64,000 nucleotides of DNA. Origin: Dermatophagoides farinae (lineage: Eukaryota > Arthropoda > Arachnida > Sarcoptiformes > Pyroglyphidae). The position numbers and the translations under genes are program-made. Shown here piece after piece: positions 57,878 through 64,000 of the stretch. The first letter of the stretch is position 1; every line of letters begins with the position of its first letter. The DNA lies in contig NW_027461517.1 of assembly GCF_024713945.1 (NCBI RefSeq), positions 124,001-188,000 on the forward strand, given 5' to 3'. The notes under the pieces were generated by a model, which ran no database searches, had not been told where the DNA came from, and saw nothing but the letters and a program-made list of their open reading frames with translations.

Positions 57878-60070
57878 ATGCCGTATGGACGCCGAATTAA
57901 AAGTAATTTGCGTTCTGGAGGGTTTGGAAAACTGTTAGAGAAAAAAGGCACTAAAAATAAAGATTTTTCCACTCCAGATCACCAGAAAACTCTTACTATA
58001 AAGGAAAAAAATAAATTTATATCGCTGGACGACTTCATTTCAACTAGGAAACAAGAGAGTCGAGTCGATGAAAGCACGTTGGACGAATACTTAACGAATT
58101 TCAAGTTTGCTATACCCGGTCCTGATGAGATTTTAATTCGTAAAAACCAGACTTTGACTACGTTTGAAGGCGAGTCTAAGATTTTTGATACTCTTACCGT
58201 TTTAGATTCGCAAAATGTTAGCAAAAAGTACGATTTGATATTTCCTAAACGTCGTTTTAAGTTTCATCCTCCCGTGGATCGAATAACTGCATTTTTGAGT
58301 TACGTTGGAGAAGCAATAAACTACTTTGAGGACTGTTCTAGCAAAAACATTTTAGACGAGCTGGAATTCAACTATGAGCTAGACTTATTAAAACAACGTT
58401 TCTGTGATTCAGAATGTGAAAGCGACGAACTACCATTTGATGATTGTACGTCGGGCTGTGAACGCTTCAGCAATGATGAAAATGACTGCAAAGTTTTTGA
58501 CAAGCATGCTGAAGAGTCTCAAACTGGTAGCGACGATTCTGAGATTGAATACGAATATGAGGGCAATAATGAAGAAAAAACATGTTTAGGCTTCTCATTG
58601 AGTAGAAAATATTATACGTTCAAAAACTTTTCTGGAAAATTTAGTCTTGTGAATGGCTGTAAGGCTTTAGCATCGTGTACTAATAGATCATTTTTTTTAA
58701 GCTCTGTGTTCAATTATTTTTGTTTGAATTTCGAAAATGCAGCGCCGTACTTGAGCAAATCACAGATTGTGTTCACCAACAATCGAGCTTTTTCTTTTTG
58801 GAGAAAAACCTTGGAAAGTAGTTTAGACCAAATTCGTAAGTCCAGCAGTGAAAATATATGTATCACTCCGTTTGAAAGGAATTTGAACTTCTGGGAACAA
58901 CTGTGGCGAACTGTTGAGTTTTCTGATGTCTTATTGATCATCATAGATGCTAGATCACCTCTGTTGTTCTTTAACATTCTTTTCTATAACTATGTTCAAG
59001 AATTAGGCAAGCAACCAATCGTATTACTTAACAAGTGTGATTACTTGTCTGAATACCAAAAATTCGCATGGAAAGATTTCTTTGAAAAACGAAATTTGCA
59101 GGTGATTTTTTACAGTTCTTTGCAAGCTTTGCGAAACGAAAACACCATAGAAGTAGTTTCGGATGAGGAAAATTATCATTCTTTAGTGAACTCGACTGTT
59201 ACATACTCTAGTGATGAACTTTTAAAACAGCTTGAATTAATTGTTGAGCCGATTCGCGTAAAAAAACAGCAACAACGCGAAAACGCTAAAAAAGCGAGGA
59301 TTTTATTGGAAAGTTTTGTGAAGAAACATTTTTCAAACAATGATGAACTCGACCAGTTGAGCCAAGACATACATAAAACGTTAAACCAATTTTTAGCTGA
59401 CAAAGAAATGTGTTCAGAAGGTTCTTATAATAACCAAAGCGACTACGTGTCTAACTGGGTAGGAAACGCGAACTTGCTTGAATCAAGTACCGTCGCCGTT
59501 GGTTTAGTAGGGTTCCCTAACGTTGGTAAAAGCACTGTGATAAATTCGATAATCCGCCCGCGCCTTAATAAAAATGTCAAAGTAAGCTCGACACCAGGTA
59601 AAACCAAGTTTTTACAGACTTTTATGTTACTGGAAAACGGAATCACTTTGATAGATTCTCCAGGACTTATCTTTCCTATAGCTGCTAAGTCGAAGGCTGA
59701 CTTGGTAATCAATGGTATTCTCAACATAAACACGTGGCAAGGGTCTTGCCTGTCTGTCGTTCGCTGTATCTTGAGTCGTATACCATCTTTAGTTTTCCAA
59801 GTTTACCGAATAAAAGACAATGATTTGCTTCAGAAATCTATTCAAAACTGTACTGATGAAGTAGCTACAGAGGTTTTAAATATTATTTCTAAAGAATTAA
59901 AATTTTACAAATCGGGGAAAGGAGGTTTATTTGACATAGAAAGGACTGGAAGACGTTTGATTCAACAATACATAAAAGGACGCATTTTTAGTTTTTGTGA
60001 AATTTGTCCTGACTCTCCACAAGATCAGTGGCTGCAAGAAGAAAGAAAAAAATTCAAAATAGATATTTAA
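57878..60070 (+). CDS. LSG1: 60S export/recycling GTPase LSG1
   Basis: A 730-residue circularly permuted GTPase. G4 NKCD at 385-388 precedes G1 GFPNVGKST at 545-553 and G3 DSPG near 591, the order typical of YlqF/LSG1 GTPases. The N-terminus begins MPYGRR and carries an acidic insert (about 170-235), and the block WRTVEFSDVLLIIIDARSPLLF matches LSG1 LWRVLERSDIVVQIVDARNPLLF. LSG1 releases the adaptor NMD3 from cytoplasmic pre-60S subunits; with eIF6 and BOP1 it is the third 60S maturation factor in the window. Start at the only upstream ATG. Confidence 0.95.
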   Translation: MPYGRRIKSNLRSGGFGKLLEKKGTKNKDFSTPDHQKTLTIKEKNKFISLDDFISTRKQESRVDESTLDEYLTNFKFAIPGPDEILIRKNQTLTTFEGESKIFDTLTVLDSQNVSKKYDLIFPKRRFKFHPPVDRITAFLSYVGEAINYFEDCSSKNILDELEFNYELDLLKQRFCDSECESDELPFDDCTSGCERFSNDENDCKVFDKHAEESQTGSDDSEIEYEYEGNNEEKTCLGFSLSRKYYTFKNFSGKFSLVNGCKALASCTNRSFFLSSVFNYFCLNFENAAPYLSKSQIVFTNNRAFSFWRKTLESSLDQIRKSSSENICITPFERNLNFWEQLWRTVEFSDVLLIIIDARSPLLFFNILFYNYVQELGKQPIVLLNKCDYLSEYQKFAWKDFFEKRNLQVIFYSSLQALRNENTIEVVSDEENYHSLVNSTVTYSSDELLKQLELIVEPIRVKKQQQRENAKKARILLESFVKKHFSNNDELDQLSQDIHKTLNQFLADKEMCSEGSYNNQSDYVSNWVGNANLLESSTVAVGLVGFPNVGKSTVINSIIRPRLNKNVKVSSTPGKTKFLQTFMLLENGITLIDSPGLIFPIAAKSKADLVINGILNINTWQGSCLSVVRCILSRIPSLVFQVYRIKDNDLLQKSIQNCTDEVATEVLNIISKELKFYKSGKGGLFDIERTGRRLIQQYIKGRIFSFCEICPDSPQDQWLQEERKKFKIDI

Positions 60071-60273
60071 TAACATTCAGTGCAGTGCCGAAATAACGTA
60101 AGTTGCTGTGCCCTTGCTAAATATATTTTTATCAAAGCTAGTGTTTTTATCAATAATCTAATAATATAATTTCATTATCAATTACAAAAAAATTAGTCTA
60201 CGTGTAGCACGCGGTTTCTTTGTCTTAACATTATTTCGGCATTTCCGTTGATCGGCTTTAAACTAGCTTAAAC

Positions 60274-60933
60274 ATGAATATTTTTCGTTTCACCGGAGAC
60301 ATGCTGCATTTAACGAGCTCCAGCTTGTTAATTTACAAGCTGTTAAAAACAAAAAACTGCGCGGGTATTTCAGCGAAAATGCAAGAGATATACTTGATTG
60401 TATTTTTAACGCGGTACCTAAACTTGTTCTACGTTTACTTTTCTTTATACAATACGATAATGAAGTTCTTTTTCATTTTTAGTACAATTTATATTTTGTA
60501 CTTAATTCGTTTTCAAAAACCAATCAGCAAGTCTTACGATAAACAAGCTGATAATTTCAACTACTTGATTTTGTTGATCTTACCTATTCTATTTATTTCC
60601 TATATTTTCGGACAACCTAAAAGTATTGTGAAGGTGTTATGGAGATTCTCAATCTGGCTGGAAAGCTTTGCCCTGGTCCCGCAGATCGTGTTACTGCAGA
60701 AGTACGGAGTAGTGGAAAACCTAACTTCGCATTACGTAACCACAATGGGTCTTTATCGAACATTTTATTTGATAAATTGGATTTACAGACTGCTAAAAGA
60801 GAACTATTGCAACTACACTGGATGGATTGGCGGAATGATACAGGTGGCGCTCTACTTAGATTTTTTCTACTATTACTTCCAAGCCAGATTGAACGGGTGG
60901 AAAATGATTCTACCTTACGCAAACAGGATTTAA
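60274..60933 (+). CDS. ERD2: KDEL/ER lumen protein retaining receptor ERD2
   Basis: A 219-residue seven-helix receptor that returns HDEL/KDEL proteins from Golgi to ER. The N-terminus MNIFRFTGDMLHLTSS matches MNIFRFLGDLSHLLAI; CAGISAKMQEIYLIVFLTRYLN, WRFSIWLESFALVPQIVLLQK, HYVTTMGLYRTFYLINWIYR and the DFFYYYF helix before the C-terminus are family hallmarks, including the receptor's ligand-binding Arg and Tyr positions. The length equals the usual 212-220. A 203-bp gap separates it from LSG1 upstream. Confidence 0.97.
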   Translation: MNIFRFTGDMLHLTSSSLLIYKLLKTKNCAGISAKMQEIYLIVFLTRYLNLFYVYFSLYNTIMKFFFIFSTIYILYLIRFQKPISKSYDKQADNFNYLILLILPILFISYIFGQPKSIVKVLWRFSIWLESFALVPQIVLLQKYGVVENLTSHYVTTMGLYRTFYLINWIYRLLKENYCNYTGWIGGMIQVALYLDFFYYYFQARLNGWKMILPYANRI

Positions 60934-61138
60934 TTGTAAATAAGGTATTCTGCAGATGTTACAAACATAAGTTGTTGAGTTTGGAAAAATATAGTGATTA
61001 TCGAAAATATTTAATATGAACATCACGCTTGAATTAAAGCTAGTAAAACTAAACACCTTAAAATTTATCAATGAATAGTATTATAAAAGGCACAAAGTAA
61101 TTTAAACTATCCTATCCGCCGTTAACGTCAAAAAAAAG

Positions 61139-61645
61139 TTAAATTTCTGGTACAATAACTTCTTCGTTTTTAATCAGTTTTTGAAGAGCGCTCGGTTTCA
61201 TTCCATCAACGGTACAACCAACTGAGTTGGCAGTTCCGAGAATTTCAAGAATGGATCCTTTGAAAGTGCGTGATGGAATACCATGTCCACAAGTTCTCAT
61301 TTTTCTTGCAATATCAATGATAACATCCAAGGATAAGTTGCCTGAGTGAGTTATGTTCTTTACCTTCTTTCTGTCACGAATTGGTTCGTTGAGAGCTTTG
61401 AGGATCATAGAGGTTGAAGTTGGAATGACTTCGGCTGTGACCTGTCGGTTTTGAATAGCCAAACGGACAGTGACACGTACTCCTTTCCATGCTTGGGTTA
61501 CCTTAACCATTTCGTCTCCCGCTTTTTTTGGGGGAACTCCGAGAGGACCGAGCTTGGGCGCGAGAACAGCGCTCGACGCAGGTTCGCCTCCGTAACTACG
61601 AACAATTACGTATTTAATATCTCCAGTATTGGGTGTTGGCGCCAT
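61139..61645 (-). CDS. RPL12: 60S ribosomal protein uL11 (RPL12)
   Basis: A 168-residue r-protein at the base of the P-stalk in the GTPase-associated centre. The ATG at 61645 gives MAPTPNTGDIKYVIVRSYGGE, followed by SAVLAPKLGPLGVPPKK, AIQNRQVTAEVIP, EPIRDRKKVKNITHSGN and EILGTANSVGCTVDG, all matching RPL12. The open frame extends to a TTG at 61720, but the ATG fits the family start precisely. The long gap upstream to the Ssl1 gene (117 bp) holds its promoter. Confidence 0.97.
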   Translation of the reverse strand: MAPTPNTGDIKYVIVRSYGGEPASSAVLAPKLGPLGVPPKKAGDEMVKVTQAWKGVRVTVRLAIQNRQVTAEVIPTSTSMILKALNEPIRDRKKVKNITHSGNLSLDVIIDIARKMRTCGHGIPSRTFKGSILEILGTANSVGCTVDGMKPSALQKLIKNEEVIVPEI

Positions 61646-61762
61646 AATTTGTACCGCTTGAGAGATTAAAAAAATATTAGGAATCAAAATTGGTGTTTTG
61701 TCCTTTGTAAAATGCTTCAAATAATTCTGTAAATTTAACGCGGCTGAAAATCTTTCACTAGC

Positions 61763-63004
61763 TTACTGTTGACAGGTTTCAATTATATTATTGTTTATTC
61801 TATAACATTGTGTACAATTCAAATTATTTTTTAGTATTAAATAACTACAGTTTATACAATAACGTATTTTGCAATTTATACAATTAAAAACACCTGAAAA
61901 ACATTTGCGATCGCACAAAAAACAGACACAGCTTTCTTGTTCTTCAATTGAGCAAGAAGTCAAAGTGTAGTTTTTAATATTTTGCTGTTTGGAACGTGCA
62001 ATCATCGTGGCGACAGTTTGAGGAAGAGTACACATACACTTGGTAGGCACATGACAAAACAAAAGCAAACATCGCGGACAGCGATAGCCCTTGTACTTTA
62101 GCTGCGCGTGACACGAACAAAGCTGTGCTATACTAAACGTTTCGTAATTTGGAAAAGCTACTTCGAGCATAGACACGTTTAGTTCTTGTTTTTTAGAAGT
62201 AGAAGCAATTAAGAATAAAACTTTTACGAAGCGTTTGCGAGTGTTAGCCACAAAATGTATTCCTTGAGTTTTTTTTGTGATTTCTTCAAATATAAAACAT
62301 ATTGGGGCGATCGACACGAATGAAATTGGAATTTTAGCCTCTATAAACGGCGAGAGAGATTCGAAGATTGCAGTGCTGTCGACAGTTTTAACCGAAGCAG
62401 AAATAAACACCATGTCTTTACTGTAAACTAAGTTGGTTGTGCTTTTGAACAAAGTATCAGCCTTGAAAAGAGAATCGGCGATACTTACCGACCCTTCTGG
62501 CTGGTTTGTTTCAAAAAATTTTTTAAGTTCTGTTAACGCAGCGTCTGCATTATGCACAAAAGACGCCACGAGTTTTGTCGAACCGGCATTTTGGACAAGA
62601 ATCGCTAGTTCATTCAAGGAGCCAAATAAAAAAAAATTGACGATAAAGCGCTCGATGTCGGATTTATATTGTTCCAAATTCATTAAACTAAACAAAATTT
62701 TGTTATTAAGCGATTCGCTATAATCAATCACAATGACACAAGACCGAAAAGCGGCTGAGTTATCTTTTTTTACTTGTTGATTATAAACTAACGAGCTGAA
62801 TGCATATGTACCATCTTTGTACACAGAAAACGTTTCGTTGGGGTCGTAGCTGTAAACATGAGACACATTTTTAGGTAGTATAGTTATGTTACTTGAAGTT
62901 TCAGTGAATTTTGAATTAGAGAGCCAGTTCAAGTCGTTATTTTTGTCATTCAAGAGTAGCTTTTCAGTGGTTGTGCAATTCGTAACGTTCTGGTTAACGG
63001 ACAT
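61763..63004 (-). CDS. SSL1: TFIIH subunit SSL1/p44 (GTF2H2)
   Basis: A 413-residue TFIIH core subunit that stimulates XPD helicase in transcription initiation and nucleotide excision repair. The vWA domain (about 85-270) starts FRSCVIVIDYSESL and contains GSVSIADSLFKA, aligning with the p44 GEPSLYNSLSIA helix, FISASVKTVD and VSFVSIAP. The C-terminal zinc region has CPRC...C-x-C and a RING-like C4C4 array: CVCFLCDRKC, FNCINCKIRYCINC and CTQC, as in p44. A 27-nt GTAAGT...CAAG segment at 62462-62488 lies inside the conserved vWA helix and is therefore coding. Confidence 0.9.
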   Translation of the reverse strand: MSVNQNVTNCTTTEKLLLNDKNNDLNWLSNSKFTETSSNITILPKNVSHVYSYDPNETFSVYKDGTYAFSSLVYNQQVKKDNSAAFRSCVIVIDYSESLNNKILFSLMNLEQYKSDIERFIVNFFLFGSLNELAILVQNAGSTKLVASFVHNADAALTELKKFFETNQPEGSVSIADSLFKADTLFKSTTNLVYSKDMVFISASVKTVDSTAIFESLSPFIEAKIPISFVSIAPICFIFEEITKKTQGIHFVANTRKRFVKVLFLIASTSKKQELNVSMLEVAFPNYETFSIAQLCSCHAQLKYKGYRCPRCLLLFCHVPTKCMCTLPQTVATMIARSKQQNIKNYTLTSCSIEEQESCVCFLCDRKCFSGVFNCINCKIRYCINCSYLILKNNLNCTQCYRINNNIIETCQQ

Positions 63005-63212
63005 ACAGGTAAAACAACAACTACTAAGAGTTTGGAATGAGGGAAGACATTAAAAACAGCTTTAACTTGATTAAACCAAAACTACAATTAAGGATAATTA
63101 AAAAAGCAATACAATAGTGTAATAAAAATATAAATTTAAAATGCATTTAAATGCGTCGAGGTTCAAATATCTTGGAAAACGATAAAAATGTGAAAAATGA
63201 AGAAATGTTGAC

Positions 63213-63665
63213 TTAGAGTCTTCTACCACGTCGACCAGCTTTTCTACGAGTGGAATCTGAAGGAATGGGAGTGACATCTTCAACACGGCCTATTTTAATA
63301 CCGTTTCTAGCTAGAGAACGAAGAGCAGCTTGGGCGCCTGGACCAGTTGTCTTTTGCTTAAGACCTCCAGTGGCTCTAATTTTAACGTGGACAGCAGTAA
63401 TGCCGCGTTCTTTGCAGCGGTTTGCAACGTCTTGGACGGCAAGCATAGCAGCGTATGGGGAGGATTCGTCTCTGTCAGCCTTAACTTTCATACCACCAGT
63501 AACTCGCACAAAAGTTTCTTTACCGGAAATATCTGTAACGTGAATGAAAGTGTCATTGAAACTGGCGTAAATATGTGCTACGCCTATTACGTTTTTGCCA
63601 TCAGCTGGAGTTGGTTGTACGTATTTCGATGGTTGTACTACAGCAGTCTTTGTTTTAGCAGCCAT
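63213..63665 (-). CDS. RPS14: 40S ribosomal protein uS11 (RPS14)
   Basis: A 150-residue r-protein of the 40S platform near the mRNA exit. Family blocks are [65 protein letters not shown] and the C-terminal [25 protein letters not shown], whose tail contacts 18S rRNA. The normal eukaryotic length is 150-152. It ends 208 bp from the start of the Ssl1 gene on the same strand and is divergent to the gene at the right edge. Confidence 0.98.
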   Translation of the reverse strand: MAAKTKTAVVQPSKYVQPTPADGKNVIGVAHIYASFNDTFIHVTDISGKETFVRVTGGMKVKADRDESSPYAAMLAVQDVANRCKERGITAVHVKIRATGGLKQKTTGPGAQAALRSLARNGIKIGRVEDVTPIPSDSTRRKAGRRGRRL

Positions 63666-63927
63666 GTGTTAAATCTAGTTATTACAACAGTTTGTTTTAA
63701 ATGTTGTACACTGAAATAAGAAATAAGACAAAACACAATATATTTGCAAGACGAAAAAAATAATTAGAGATAAATTAACTCGCGATACTCTTTGCGGCTT
63801 TAATAATAATAAATAAATATAATTTTGCAGGTTTGTTGTCGAATTATAATTATTTCTGTCTTGTGTACCAAATTCTCAAAATTTATTAATTTTTTATTTT
63901 CTTTGACCCATTTGTTATTTCATAAGT

Positions 63928-63991
63928 ATGTTAACGAACTCTGGTGCTTTCAATAACCTGACGATTTCTAATTTATTAATTAGCAATAAAG
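63928..63991 (+). CDS. First exon of a gene leaving the window
   Basis: ATG at 63928 begins a frame of 21 codons (MLTNSGAFNNLTISNLLISN, then K and one base) ending at a GTAAGT donor at 63992, identical to the dominant intron donor of this window. The rest of the gene is beyond the right edge, so the product is unknown. It is divergent from uS11 with 262 bp of AT-rich promoter between the two ATGs. Confidence 0.5.
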
Positions 63992-64000
63992 GTAAGTTAT

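Noticed and set aside
60639-61019. A 126-codon open frame overlapping the KDEL receptor gene.
   Set aside because: It is an out-of-frame shadow of a well-conserved gene and starts without a recognisable motif.
62462-62488. A 27-bp GTAAGT...CAAG segment in the Ssl1/p44 gene that fits the intron consensus and is in frame.
   Set aside because: It encodes SIADSLFK, which aligns with the conserved p44 vWA helix (GEPSLYNSLSIA pattern), so it is coding.

Overview
This window is nuclear DNA from a gene-dense, AT-rich unicellular eukaryote. Everything recognisable is eukaryotic: ribosomal proteins uL11, uS11 and the first codons of eL43, eIF6, the TFIIH subunit Ssl1/p44, SPT5, SAC3/GANP, BOP1/ERB1, LSG1, SEC11, the KDEL receptor, a beta-adaptin, centrin, SPO11 and cytosolic GluRS. 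TAA, TAG and TGA all end genes, so the genetic code is standard. No transposon, virus, CRISPR array or rRNA operon was seen. The species cannot be named from sequence alone. Extreme compaction, shortened trafficking subunits and an aspartic protease of plasmepsin V/ASP5 flavour fit a reduced, possibly parasitic protist; centrin and SPO11 suggest centriole-type structures and a meiotic capacity.

The main structural result is a class of ultrashort spliceosomal introns. Reading across frames, I placed 21 introns of 28-44 bp (median 30) in twelve genes. All 21 begin GTANGT (mostly GTAAGT, some GTACGT or GTATGT) and end AG, usually after a T-rich stretch. Removing them rebuilds conserved proteins exactly: the SEC11 N- and C-terminal membrane helices, the eIF6 N-terminus, a UBE2K-type E2 with its C-terminal UBA domain, LSm8, and a six-exon SPO11 that no single open frame reveals. 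Several open frames that start at TTG or GTG are exon fragments, and the starts given here are corrected.

Layout. 1-6.8 kb: eL43 start, peroxiredoxin, helical protein, centrin, SEC11, eIF6, NAF1, UBE2K. 7-21 kb: large aspartic protease, several unknown small proteins, a MYND protein, a coiled-coil protein, SAC3/GANP, RtcB. 21-33 kb: a CIR-N splicing-type protein, an unknown four-exon gene, BOP1, a basic protein, a divergent eIF4E-like candidate, DBP9-like helicase, truncated delta-COP, a large solenoid protein, LSm8, a candidate Tom40-like barrel. 33-45 kb: AP-4 beta-like adaptin, SPT5, FCF2, GluRS, SPO11, tRNA-Leu and tRNA-Ile, a degenerate half ABC transporter. 45-57 kb: two tRNA-Asn copies and tRNA-Phe, a solenoid protein overlapping a DusA-type dihydrouridine synthase, GATA protein, SLC35B1-like carrier, eIF3h-like protein, a frameshifted SPOUT methyltransferase, a tail-anchored protein, a membrane histidine phosphatase overlapping an EMC2-like TPR protein. 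57-64 kb: LSG1, KDEL receptor, uL11, Ssl1/p44, uS11, and the first exon of a gene leaving the window.

Genes sit on both strands with gaps of a few to about 300 bp. Convergent pairs are separated by 3-40 bp or overlap, and divergent pairs share short AT-rich promoters. Functionally the window is rich in ribosome biogenesis and translation (eIF6, BOP1, DBP9, NAF1, FCF2, LSG1, eIF3h, r-proteins), the early secretory pathway (SEC11, EMC2-like, KDEL receptor, SLC35B1-like, delta-COP, AP-4 beta) and RNA processing (LSm8, CIR-N, RtcB, SAC3).
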